Shown: positions 1-6,782, numbered from the stretch's first letter. The stretch is 8,677 nt of DNA from Candidatus Parabacteroides intestinavium (GCA_019118725.1 DWYO01000183.1:1-8677), one strand, 5' to 3'. Notes: generated by a model not told the origin, from the letters alone. Numbers and translations: made by a program.

Positions 1-161
1 TTTCTATTTTGACACAGCTCCTTAAAATTCTCAAGAAGCGTTATCCGAGGCTCGGACGGTACTAATTCTGTAGGATTGGCGTTATCGGAGATAATAAGGG
101 CAAATGTTAACAAAGATGAGTCCGGAACTGATGTAGCCTCAAGTCCGACCTTATCTTTCAT
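1..161 (-). CDS. Possible start of an unknown protein, cut by the window edge
   Basis: On the minus strand an ATG at 161-159 overlaps the metY stop codon as ATGA, and the frame then stays open for 53 codons to the window edge. The predicted start reads MKDKVGLEATSVPDSSLLTF, followed by a soluble, mildly acidic stretch ending LLENFKELCQNR. I recognise no family, and there is no signal peptide or clear membrane segment. The 4-base overlap is typical of translationally coupled genes and would make this the next gene of a metY operon. A chance open frame of this length is not negligible, and a plus-strand frame (bases 3-65, ending in TAA) could instead be the tail of a convergent gene; only one of the two is likely real. 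Existence is uncertain and function unknown. Confidence 0.4.
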   Translation of the reverse strand, partial: MKDKVGLEATSVPDSSLLTFALIISDNANPTELVPSEPRITLLENFKELCQNR

Positions 162-1486
162 CGGTATTCTTTAATTCCCGATGGGAGATAGCAGCCTTTC
201 GCTTTTTCCAGTGCCTGCTCCAGGTCGGCAAGCAAATCCTCGATATGCTCCGTACCGATGGAAAGCCGGACGGTGGAAGGGGTAATGTGCTGGGCTGCCA
301 ATTCTTCGGATGAGAGTTGTGAGTGTGTGGTGGTGGCAGGATGGATGACGAGGCTTTTCACGTCCGCCACATTCGCCAGTAAAGAGAAAATCTGCAACGA
401 GTCGATAAACCGCCAGGCGGCGTCCTGCCCGCCTTTTATCTCGAAAGTAAAGATGCTTCCTCCTCCGTTCGGGAAATAGTGTTGATAGAGCGCATGGCAA
501 GGATGCTCCGGCAGAGAGGGATGATTCACACGCTCCACTGCGGGATGACGGTGCAGGAATTCCACCACCTTGAGCGCATTAGCCACATGCCGTTCCACAC
601 GGAGCGAAAGGGTTTCCAGACCTTGCAAGAGCAGAAAGGCATTGAGGGGAGCCAATGCCGCCCCAGTATCCCGCAGCAGCACGGCACGAATGCGGGTGAC
701 GAACGCAGCCCGCCCTGCCACATGGGTGAAAACCGCCCCGTGATAGCAAGGTTCGGGATGTGCCAGCGTGGGGAACTTGTCCGGATATTCCGCCCAAGGA
801 AACCTGCCTCCGTCTACAATCACACCGCCAAGCGTCGTGCCATGACCGCCGATAAATTTAGTGGCGGAATGCACCACAATGTCTGCTCCGTGCTCGATGG
901 GACGGATAAGGAAAGGTGTGCCGAACGTATTGTCAATGAGGAGTGGTACATGATGGCGGTGAGCCACTTCTGCCACGCCGCGGATATCCGTCACCTCCGA
1001 GTTGGGATTACCGAAAGTCTCGGCAAATACCACTTTCGTTTCCGGACGGATGGCGGCATCAAGCGAATCAAGGTCGTTTACGGAGATAATGGTGTGAGTG
1101 ATGCCCATTGCAGCCAGCGTATGTACAATCAGGTTATAAGACCCTCCATACAGGTTGTCAGCCGCCACGATATGGTCGCCGGGACGGAGGATGTTCTGCA
1201 AGGCATAGGTTATCGCCGCAGCACCGGATGCCACGGCCAACGCAGCTACGCCGCCTTCCAAGGCTGCCATACGGGTTTCGAACACAGCCTGTGTGTCATT
1301 GGTAAGACGACCATAGATATTTCCTGCATCGCGCAAGGCAAAACGGTCGGCCGCATGCTGTGCATCACGGAAGACATACGAAGCGGTCTGGTAAATGGGC
1401 ACGGCACGTGCACCGATCGTGGGATCGGGTTGTTCCTGACCCGCATGCAACTGTAATGTCTCAAAATGAAGTTTCTTGTTATCCAT
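158..1486 (-). CDS. metY: O-acetylhomoserine sulfhydrylase (aminocarboxypropyltransferase)
   Basis: A PLP-dependent enzyme of the Cys/Met metabolism family. It is expected to condense O-acetyl-L-homoserine with sulfide to give homocysteine and acetate, or with methanethiol to give methionine, in the cytoplasm. The 442-residue product shows the family landmarks: an N-terminal FETLQLHAGQEQPD segment, IYQTASYVF (31-39), the cofactor-stacking region NLYGGSYNLI (111-120), the PLP-nitrogen aspartate in LLIDNTFGTP (D185), and the Schiff-base lysine K210 in HSATKFIGGHGTTLGG. The C-terminal domain carries SLVIHPATTTHSQLS (378-392) and RLSIGTEHIEDL (407-418). The length fits the MetY branch (about 430) better than shorter MetB/MetC enzymes. 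The final 12 residues (after about K430) look like a short extra tail. The ATG at 1486 starts the conserved sequence directly. It is divergent from an Lrp-family gene, which probably regulates it. A cysteine-synthase side activity is possible. Confidence 0.9.
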   Translation of the reverse strand: MDNKKLHFETLQLHAGQEQPDPTIGARAVPIYQTASYVFRDAQHAADRFALRDAGNIYGRLTNDTQAVFETRMAALEGGVAALAVASGAAAITYALQNILRPGDHIVAADNLYGGSYNLIVHTLAAMGITHTIISVNDLDSLDAAIRPETKVVFAETFGNPNSEVTDIRGVAEVAHRHHVPLLIDNTFGTPFLIRPIEHGADIVVHSATKFIGGHGTTLGGVIVDGGRFPWAEYPDKFPTLAHPEPCYHGAVFTHVAGRAAFVTRIRAVLLRDTGAALAPLNAFLLLQGLETLSLRVERHVANALKVVEFLHRHPAVERVNHPSLPEHPCHALYQHYFPNGGGSIFTFEIKGGQDAAWRFIDSLQIFSLLANVADVKSLVIHPATTTHSQLSSEELAAQHITPSTVRLSIGTEHIEDLLADLEQALEKAKGCYLPSGIKEYR

Positions 1487-1547
1487 AATCCATAATTATT
1501 TGTTCCAAGAAAAGAAATAAAATGTAGGCAAATCACACAATATATAT

Positions 1548-1567
1548 GTAGATTTTAGAAAATATAC
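1548..1567. promoter_or_regulatory. Candidate operator between metY and the Lrp-family gene
   Basis: The 20-bp sequence GTAGATTTTAGAAAATATAC is a near-palindrome. Nine of the ten symmetric positions were compared outside the central AG pair, and eight pair; the exception is G1551 against A1564. It ends two bases before the promoter box at 1569, so a dimer bound here would cover the -10 to -30 region of the regulator gene. An AT-rich centre and dyad symmetry are known for Lrp/AsnC sites. Autoregulation, and joint control of the divergent metY, is inference. No match to a specific published consensus is claimed. Confidence 0.4.
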
Positions 1568-1568
1568 C

Positions 1569-1576
1569 TATTTTTG
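1569..1576 (+). promoter_or_regulatory. Bacteroidota-type -7 box of the Lrp-family gene
   Basis: TATTTTTG matches the Bacteroides -7 consensus TAnnTTTG at every fixed position. It lies 72 bases before the ATG at 1649, giving a leader of roughly 65 bases. No good TTTG element is seen at the expected -33 distance, so the promoter may be activator dependent or weak. I found no equally good box pointing toward metY in the same spacer. Confidence 0.55.
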
Positions 1577-1648
1577 CACCAGCTATTAGATGAAATGCAT
1601 AACAAGATAGCCCATTTTGCACATGTAGCAGAATAATATTCTTCAGTA

Positions 1649-2110
1649 ATGGATACATTAGACAAAACCGATTTGCAGATTCTCCGTACTTTGCAGGAGA
1701 ATGCCCGACTGACGATGAAGGAGCTTGCAGCCCGTGTCAGCTTGTCTTCCACCCCCGTATTCGAACGTCTCAAACGGTTGGAGGCCAACGGATACATCAA
1801 GAGATATATCGCCGTGCTCGATGCGGAGAAACTGGGCAAGGGATTCGTTATCTTCTGTCACGTCAAGATGGCACGGCTCAACCGGGAAATAGCACAGGAG
1901 TTCGCACAAATCATCCGTGGAATCCCGGAAGTGACTGAATGCTATAACATCTCCGGCAGCTTTGACTATCTGCTCAAGATTCATGCACCGGACATGAAAT
2001 ATTACCAGCAGTTCGTGCTGAACGTACTGGGAACCATTGAGCACCTGGGGTCGTTGGAAAGCGTCTTTGTGATGGACGAGGTTAAACATGAATATGGGGT
2101 GAATGTGTAA
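1649..2110 (+). CDS. Lrp/AsnC-family transcriptional regulator
   Basis: A 153-residue DNA-binding regulator of the feast/famine class, the usual size for the family. The N-terminal winged helix-turn-helix starts with LDKTDLQILRTLQENARLT (4-22), with the recognition region at about 24-43 (MKELAARVSLSSTPVFERLK). A linker strand (YIKRYIAVLDAEKLG, 49-63) leads to the C-terminal RAM/AsnC effector and oligomerisation domain (about 66-145), which includes PEVTECYNISGSFDYLLKI (93-111), the conserved GxxDYLL segment. Family members bind amino acids and assemble as dimers to octamers. The divergent metY suggests a sulfur amino acid or related ligand, but the ligand cannot be read from the sequence. The ATG at 1649 is chosen because the conserved LDKTD segment follows at once. 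A small AT-rich palindrome at 1630-1642 sits just before the start. Family very sure; target and ligand inferred. Confidence 0.93.
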   Translation: MDTLDKTDLQILRTLQENARLTMKELAARVSLSSTPVFERLKRLEANGYIKRYIAVLDAEKLGKGFVIFCHVKMARLNREIAQEFAQIIRGIPEVTECYNISGSFDYLLKIHAPDMKYYQQFVLNVLGTIEHLGSLESVFVMDEVKHEYGVNV

Positions 2111-2142
2111 TCTCACCTTGTCCCTCAGGAAGCCGCAAACCC

Positions 2143-2202
2143 ATTTCACCGAATCTTATACCGATTTTACTGAAATACCTGTCGCGAAGTAATGTCTTTC
2201 AG
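2143..2202. promoter_or_regulatory. Repeat cluster upstream of the AraC-family gene, possible operator
   Basis: In the 137-bp spacer between the two regulators, two ACCGA copies lie 12 bases apart (2148-2152 and 2160-2164). They are framed by the inverted pair ATTTCA (2143-2148) and TGAAAT (2171-2176). A second inverted pair, CTGAAA (2170-2175) and TTTCAG (2197-2202), overlaps its right side. Direct half-sites upstream of a promoter are usual for AraC-family autoregulation. The elements are short and AT-rich, so chance is a real alternative. Confidence 0.25.
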
Positions 2203-2212
2203 AAGATTGCCG

Positions 2213-2220
2213 TATTTTTG
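2213..2220 (+). promoter_or_regulatory. Bacteroidota-type -7 box of the AraC-family gene
   Basis: TATTTTTG fits TAnnTTTG exactly and lies 27 bases before the ATG at 2248, implying a leader of about 20 bases. No clear TTTG -33 element precedes it. It suggests that the AraC-family gene has its own transcription start rather than depending only on read-through from the Lrp-family gene. Confidence 0.55.
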
Positions 2221-2247
2221 AGCAATCAAATTAAAATGTGAACAAGT

Positions 2248-3153
2248 ATGGGTGAAATATTGGATTTGAAGACGATACATGACTACAACAAGTTTCTCGG
2301 TCTGGAGACACTGAACCCGCTGGTGGGCTTCGTCGATTTCTCGAAAATAGAGGTGCTCCCACACCGCTGCAAATGCTTTGGCTTCTATGCCATCTTCCTG
2401 AAGGAGAAGATTCACGGACCTATCACTTATGGACGCAGCAAGTACGACTATCAGGAAGGCACATTGGTGTTCATCGCCCCCGGACAGGTAGGAGGCATCA
2501 ACGATGGCGGCGAGACTCTGCATCCGCAAGGTTATGCCCTGTTGTTCCATCCCGACCTTATCCGGGGTACATCGCTGGCACGGAAGATGAAGGATTATAC
2601 TTTCTTTTCTTACGAAGTGAACGAAGCCCTGCACATGTCGGAACGCGAACGGCAGACCATCTTCAACTGCTTCAACGAGATAGAGGAAGAGCTACAGCAC
2701 AGCATCGACAAACACAGTCGTGCAATCATCACCTCCAACATCGAAGTCCTGCTCAACCATTGCCTCCGTTTCTACGACCGTCAGTTTGCCACCCGTGAGG
2801 TTATCAACCACGATGTCCTCACACGTTTCGAAGAACTGTTAGTCGGCTATTTTGATTCCGACAAGCCTGAACAAATTGGTCTACCAACCGTAGCGTGGTG
2901 TGCCGACCAGCTCCATTTCTCCGCCAACTATTTTGGAGACCTTATAAAAAAAGAAACGGGCAAATCTGCCATTGAGTACATTCACTTCTCCATCATCAAC
3001 CGCGTCAAGGATTTGCTGGCAAGCACGAACAAGACTGTAAGCGAAATAGCTTACGAAGTCGGGTTTCAATACCCACACCATTTGAGCCGGATGTTTAAAA
3101 AAGTGGTGGGGTGTACGCCTAACGAATATCGGATGCAAGAAAGGGTGGTATGA
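2248..3153 (+). CDS. AraC-family transcriptional regulator
   Basis: A 301-residue regulator of typical two-domain AraC size. The N-terminal part (about 20-115) looks like a cupin-type sensing domain: PHRCKCFGFYAIFLKE, then YQEGTLVFIAPGQVGGIND (68-86) and HPQGYALLFHPDLIRGT (92-108). A helical linker follows (about 130-180). The C-terminal domain (about 190-298) has two helix-turn-helix motifs: one around LPTVAWCADQLHFSANYFGD (212-231), and a second with TVSEIAYEVGFQYPHHLSRM (263-282) followed by FKKVVGCTPNEYR, the AraC/XylS signature. The inducer is unknown. The gene stands alone on its strand after the Lrp-family gene and converges on an MFS exporter gene with only 26 bp between stops; AraC regulators sometimes control nearby efflux genes, but nothing here shows that link. 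An overlapping out-of-frame ATG lies just upstream; the ATG at 2248 leads the frame. Confidence 0.92.
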   Translation: MGEILDLKTIHDYNKFLGLETLNPLVGFVDFSKIEVLPHRCKCFGFYAIFLKEKIHGPITYGRSKYDYQEGTLVFIAPGQVGGINDGGETLHPQGYALLFHPDLIRGTSLARKMKDYTFFSYEVNEALHMSERERQTIFNCFNEIEEELQHSIDKHSRAIITSNIEVLLNHCLRFYDRQFATREVINHDVLTRFEELLVGYFDSDKPEQIGLPTVAWCADQLHFSANYFGDLIKKETGKSAIEYIHFSIINRVKDLLASTNKTVSEIAYEVGFQYPHHLSRMFKKVVGCTPNEYRMQERVV

Positions 3154-3179
3154 TACAACGAATAAGAGAGTTGCATTCT

Positions 3180-4331
3180 TTATCCCCCTCTCCTTTCATA
3201 TCTTCTAAAAAAATAGACCAATATCCAAAAGCCAAGGAAAGCAAAAGGGATGCCGACCAATGCCGGATAACGATAGTCTAATCCGGCTTCTATGGGCAAT
3301 CCGCCGCAATAAGCTCCTAAGGCATTGCCTAAGTTAAAAGCGATCTGAACGCAAGCGGCACCCAGCAGTTCTCCCCCCGGCGCATAACGAATAATTGAAA
3401 TTTGTTGCGGACTACTTACCGCAAACAACCCCATTGTAACCAGGCAGGTAAACACAACGGCCAAGAACGGATAGGGAGAAAGAAAATATAAAGCGATCAG
3501 ACTTACACAAATAAGACCTTGCATAAAGGCCGCTACCCTACCCGGAGAATAGGTATCGCTCAATCGTCCGCCCAAAAGGTTTCCAATAACCATACCTAAT
3601 CCGGCAAGAACCATCAACCCGGAAATCACCCCCGGTTTAAATCCGGCTATATTGACCAGTACAGGATTCACATAGCTATAAAAACTAAACGCGCCTCCAT
3701 TGCCCAATAGAGTCGCACCCAATATCAACCAAGGAGCCAGATGCTTGAAAAAACGAAACTGACCTTTGAATCCGGTATCCGGAAGAGGCGCAATCTGAGG
3801 AACCCAATGAAAAATGCCATGCAACACGATGAATCCCCAGAAAACAACCAAAAGGAAAACCAAACGCCAAGAAATAAATGTGCTCAAAAAGGTTCCTAAC
3901 GGGACCCCAACAAGATTGGCAAACGTCATGCCGGCAATCATAATCGCCACCGCTAATGACCCCTTCCCTTTATCCGCCAATTTGTCCGCTACAATAGAAG
4001 CTACCCCAAAATAAGCTCCATGAGGCAAGCCGGATATGAAGCGTGCCACAAGCATCATACCATAACTGGGAGAGATGGCCGCACACAAATTGCCCGCCAT
4101 CATCAAGGCAACCAATAACATAAGGATCTGCTTCAACGGACGAGTCCGGAGAAGCACCAACATCGGCGCGCCAAAACACACACCCAACGCATAAGCCGCA
4201 ATAAAATGCCCAGCATCCGGAATCGAGACCGATAATCCTCGGGCTACATCCGGCAAGATTCCCATCATCACAAACTCGGCTATGCCCAGGCCAAACGTCC
4301 CGAACGATAACGCGATCAAACTCTTCTTCAT
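3180..4331 (-). CDS. MFS exporter, AraJ-like (DHA1-type)
   Basis: A 383-residue inner-membrane transporter with about 12 hydrophobic segments and no signal peptide. Sequence landmarks match the AraJ-like group of drug:H+ antiporter-type MFS proteins: LSFGTFGLGIAEFVMMGILP in the first segment (8-27), the loop after helix 2 with LLRTRPLKQIL (60-70), ARFISGLPHGAYFGVASIVA (96-115), FANLVGVPLGTFLS (137-150, an antiporter-motif-like stretch), a second-half loop GGRLSDTYSPGR (254-265), and NLGNALGAYCGGLPIEAG (333-350). The family exports sugars, drugs or metabolites; the substrate is not predictable here. It is the last gene of the truA cluster, 13 bp after the DUF3256-type gene. AGGGGG occurs three bases before the ATG, an unusually purine-rich leader for this phylum. 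Family assignment is sure; the name araJ itself is not justified. Confidence 0.9.
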   Translation of the reverse strand: MKKSLIALSFGTFGLGIAEFVMMGILPDVARGLSVSIPDAGHFIAAYALGVCFGAPMLVLLRTRPLKQILMLLVALMMAGNLCAAISPSYGMMLVARFISGLPHGAYFGVASIVADKLADKGKGSLAVAIMIAGMTFANLVGVPLGTFLSTFISWRLVFLLVVFWGFIVLHGIFHWVPQIAPLPDTGFKGQFRFFKHLAPWLILGATLLGNGGAFSFYSYVNPVLVNIAGFKPGVISGLMVLAGLGMVIGNLLGGRLSDTYSPGRVAAFMQGLICVSLIALYFLSPYPFLAVVFTCLVTMGLFAVSSPQQISIIRYAPGGELLGAACVQIAFNLGNALGAYCGGLPIEAGLDYRYPALVGIPFAFLGFWILVYFFRRYERRGG

Positions 4332-4344
4332 GTACCCCCTATAC

Positions 4345-4989
4345 TTATTTGAAATAAGATTTAGTCCAGGTATATACTTTGGGAGATTCTTTCAGAAATG
4401 GTTTCAGCTTCTCTTGTATCTCCTTGTCTATATATTGCGGAGTTGTATAGATTTGCGTCAATGTATAATTGTCCGGGCTCAATTTATATTCAAACAAGTC
4501 CATATCCAAACGCGAGGTAGACTCTTGAAATGCAATAGACTCCTTATCCGCATCCTCCCGGATAAACCATCCGGCCGGAACCGGTTCCAGCAGATCCTTC
4601 GCATCCAAGGGTTGCCAATCCGGAGAGAAGAACGCAATGCGGCTATCGGGAACCGGAGCCTTTACCGTTACGACCTTACAGATTACAAATGTATTATTGA
4701 CCAAAGGCAAAAGCTTCAATTCAACGGTAGTCCGTTCCGTTGACTCCAGCAACAGGTAATCGTTAGTCAACTTCACCAGTCGGGATGTCCCATTCATATT
4801 ATTCTTCAATTGCGCTTTTTCGCCCGATTTATACAAATCCACCAAATCTTTCCGCCAAGCATCTTCCAATTGCGGAACATATTCGTCCGGCATAGCCACA
4901 AATACCTCCGCCATATCTTGTGCCTTCAGCTGAAAAGCCCAAAACACCAGCCACACAATCATCAAAACCCGTTTCATGTTTTTATTCAT
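4345..4989 (-). CDS. Secreted DUF3256-type protein of unknown function
   Basis: A 214-residue protein with an N-terminal signal peptide: basic MNKNMKR, hydrophobic VLMIVWLVFWAF, then QLKAQD with likely signal peptidase I cleavage after A23. No lipobox cysteine is present, so a soluble periplasmic protein is expected. The mature part opens with MAEVFVAMPDEYVPQLEDAWRKDLVDLY, continues with segments such as SRLVKLTNDYLLLESTERTTVELKL, and includes a later motif around FFSPDWQPLDAKDLL. This pattern resembles the DUF3256 family, which I know from Bacteroidota; the assignment is from memory. Function is unknown. It lies 32 bp after the EamA-type gene and 13 bp before the MFS gene on the same strand. 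The ATG at 4977 (M5) is an alternative start and would still leave a signal peptide. Confidence 0.8.
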   Translation of the reverse strand: MNKNMKRVLMIVWLVFWAFQLKAQDMAEVFVAMPDEYVPQLEDAWRKDLVDLYKSGEKAQLKNNMNGTSRLVKLTNDYLLLESTERTTVELKLLPLVNNTFVICKVVTVKAPVPDSRIAFFSPDWQPLDAKDLLEPVPAGWFIREDADKESIAFQESTSRLDMDLFEYKLSPDNYTLTQIYTTPQYIDKEIQEKLKPFLKESPKVYTWTKSYFK

Positions 4990-5021
4990 TTTTTATCTGT
5001 TCATTTTTAAGGAATTCACCC

Positions 5022-5918
5022 TCAACGTGTTCCCAAATAGAGGAATATCATTCCTATCAATACCAATATCAAATCGAGCACCTTGCTCTTCAGATTCTTC
5101 TCATGGAAGAACAACGCTCCGGCCGCAAAGGTAACTAAAACATTGCTCCGACGAATCATCGAAACGATAGAAATCATCGAATCGGGATAAGTCAACGCAT
5201 AAAAATACACCCAATCCGCCACACAAAGGAATATGGAGATGAAGATGATATTCCAACGCCATTGGAAAGGTGTAGTCGTTTTGCGCCGGGGAAACCATAA
5301 GAACAACAAAACACCCAGCATCATCAGGCACTGATAAATATTAAACCACACCTGAACCGTCATGACATCCAAATCCCGCATCAGATGCTTGTCATACAAC
5401 CCGCTCAATGCGCCAAGAATTACCGAAAGCACCGTAAAATAAATCCACTTGTTGTGTGTGAACCGGATTCCCTCTTTCTTCCCCGAAGAAGAGAGCAGAT
5501 AAAAGGATGCCACGGCAAATCCCACACCTATCCACTGGTACAGGTTCAATCGTTCGCCAAAGATAATCAATGCCCCCAACAACGTCAATACCGGTTGCGT
5601 CGCTTTTATCGGTCCGGATATCGTCAGAGGCAAGTGCTTCAAGGCAAAATAGCCGAATATCCACGAAGACAATACAATAACCGCTTTGATGAATACCGCC
5701 ACATGGGTCTGGAAAGACACATGCGGAACATAAAACAACGTCCCGTCCAGACAATCCGTTGCATACGAAAGCACGATGAACGGTAAAAAAAGCAAACTAC
5801 TGATCAAGGTGTTGAAGAAGAGAACCGGTATAACGGCATTCCCGTTTAGCGACATCTTCTTATTCACCTCATAACAGCCTAAGAGAAAGGCCGAAACAAA
5901 TGCTAATATGAGCCACAT
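5022..5918 (-). CDS. EamA/DMT-superfamily permease
   Basis: A 298-residue integral membrane protein with about ten hydrophobic segments arranged as two similar halves, the standard 10-TMS drug/metabolite transporter layout. The first half ends with TISGPIKATQPVLTLLGALIIFGERLNLYQWIGVGFAVASFYLL (99-142), with the typical glutamate after the ninth-residue-type turn (GERL). The second half repeats the pattern at SMIRRSNVLVTFAAGALFFHEKNLKSKVLDLILVLIGMIFLYLG (253-296). The halves are joined by a basic loop (about 145-157). Such proteins export or exchange small metabolites; the substrate is unknown. The gene begins three bases after the truA stop, so it is almost certainly cotranscribed and perhaps translationally coupled with truA. 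The ATG at 5918 starts directly in the first membrane segment. Confidence 0.9.
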   Translation of the reverse strand: MWLILAFVSAFLLGCYEVNKKMSLNGNAVIPVLFFNTLISSLLFLPFIVLSYATDCLDGTLFYVPHVSFQTHVAVFIKAVIVLSSWIFGYFALKHLPLTISGPIKATQPVLTLLGALIIFGERLNLYQWIGVGFAVASFYLLSSSGKKEGIRFTHNKWIYFTVLSVILGALSGLYDKHLMRDLDVMTVQVWFNIYQCLMMLGVLLFLWFPRRKTTTPFQWRWNIIFISIFLCVADWVYFYALTYPDSMISIVSMIRRSNVLVTFAAGALFFHEKNLKSKVLDLILVLIGMIFLYLGTR

Positions 5919-5921
5919 ATA

Positions 5922-6671
5922 CTATAAAAAGATCTTTTCCGGATATTCTACATTCACCAGATAGAGCGCATGACCCGGAGCGGAAGTACCCGCCCTACCC
6001 CGGTCTTTGGCCTCTATTACCGCACGGAAACCGGAGAGAGAGAGTTTTCCCCGGCCCACCTCTAAAAGCGTCCCTACAATCGCACGTACCATATTCCGCA
6101 AGAACCGGTCGGCACGGATAGTAAAGACCCATACATCGCCCTCCTGCTTCCAGCCAGCCTCCATAATGCGGCAATTATTGGTTTTCACATCCGTATGAAG
6201 CTTACTGAAGCTGGTGAAGTCGGTATAGTCAAACAGGATTTTGCAAGCCTCGTTCATCAGCTCGAAATCCAATTTCCCGATATAACGATACACCAGATCA
6301 TAATTGAACGGATCCTTCTTTGACGTAAGGTAATAGTTGTAGGTCCGCGAGGTCGCATCAAACCGGGCATGTGCCTCGGGAATTACCGGTACAATCCGCT
6401 CAATGGCTATATCTTTCGGGAGCAAGCGGTTCAGCTTATCTGCCAGAAAAGGCAAATCAGGAACAGCCTCCTCCGAATCAAAATGCGCCACCATCTGCCG
6501 GGCATGTACCCCGGCATCCGTCCGCCCTGCCCCGACTATGGCTATCGTCCGGCGTAAGATCGTAGACAAAGCCTCTTCAATATTTTGCTGTACGGTAATT
6601 CCATTCGGCTGGATTTGCCATCCGCAAAATGATTTACCATTATAACTAAGGTAAATAAAATATCTGTTCAC
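5922..6671 (-). CDS. truA: tRNA pseudouridine(38-40) synthase TruA, GTG start
   Basis: Isomerises uridines 38, 39 and 40 in the anticodon arm of many tRNAs to pseudouridine, in the cytoplasm as a homodimer. The 249-residue product has the usual TruA length and landmarks: YLSYNGKSFCGWQIQPNGITVQ (7-28), the catalytic aspartate D52 in GAGRTDAGVHARQ, ARFDATSRTYNYYL (102-115) with the conserved active-site tyrosine, FTSFSK (152-157), RFLRNMVRAIVG (189-200), and APGHALYLVNV (231-241). The start is GTG at 6671-6669: an in-frame TAA lies four codons further upstream with no ATG, TTG or GTG between, and the conserved sequence starts at codon 3. It leads a four-gene minus-strand run and is preceded by a TACCTTTG promoter box. 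Function is sure. Confidence 0.96.
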   Translation of the reverse strand: MNRYFIYLSYNGKSFCGWQIQPNGITVQQNIEEALSTILRRTIAIVGAGRTDAGVHARQMVAHFDSEEAVPDLPFLADKLNRLLPKDIAIERIVPVIPEAHARFDATSRTYNYYLTSKKDPFNYDLVYRYIGKLDFELMNEACKILFDYTDFTSFSKLHTDVKTNNCRIMEAGWKQEGDVWVFTIRADRFLRNMVRAIVGTLLEVGRGKLSLSGFRAVIEAKDRGRAGTSAPGHALYLVNVEYPEKIFL

Positions 6672-6701
6672 GTAAGATTCTTTTTAGACTAAAAAACGAT
6701 G

Positions 6702-6709
6702 CAAAGGTA
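6702..6709 (-). promoter_or_regulatory. Bacteroidota-type -7 box of the truA operon
   Basis: Read on the minus strand this is TACCTTTG, an exact fit to TAnnTTTG, inside CTTTGTACCTTTGC. A weaker TTGT (bases 6733-6730) lies 20 bases upstream at about the -33 distance. The box ends 30 bases before the GTG of truA, predicting a leader of about 24 bases. It is the only strong promoter candidate I see for the four-gene cluster. Confidence 0.65.
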
Positions 6710-6751
6710 CAAAGTTTTCGTGCGCATAGACAATTTGTAACAAAAAAATAG

Positions 6752-6759
6752 TATATTTG
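6752..6759 (+). promoter_or_regulatory. Bacteroidota-type -7 box of the AspT-like transporter gene
   Basis: TATATTTG fits TAnnTTTG exactly and ends 23 bases before the ATG at 6783, so the leader would be about 17 bases. A TTTG at 6734-6737 is present, but with only 14 bases between the two elements, shorter than the usual spacing of about 19-21, so it may not be the functional -33 element. The box lies about 50 bp from the opposite truA box, forming a compact divergent promoter region. Confidence 0.6.
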
Positions 6760-6782
6760 TACTTTAATCTAAAGCATAACGT

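Noticed and set aside
44..56. 13-bp palindrome TCCGAGGCTCGGA near the left edge
   Set aside because: A one-base centre prevents a terminator hairpin and no T-run follows; it may simply be coding sequence of the partial frame.
479..1456. Long plus-strand open frame antisense to metY
   Set aside because: It lies entirely within the strongly conserved metY coding region, has no recognisable domain or promoter, and its Cys/His/Arg-rich composition is typical of an antisense shadow frame.
1487..1648. SAM or other riboswitch in the metY leader
   Set aside because: The spacer is short and AT-rich, and I see no multi-helix arrangement or conserved core like that of a SAM riboswitch.
3154..3179. Bidirectional terminator between the convergent AraC-family and MFS genes
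   Set aside because: The 26-bp gap holds no convincing stem with a T-tract on either strand.
4344..4358. 15-bp palindrome CTTATTTGAAATAAG
   Set aside because: The arms meet around a single base, so it cannot form an RNA hairpin, and it lies over the last codons of the DUF3256-type gene; it is AT-rich and probably coincidental.
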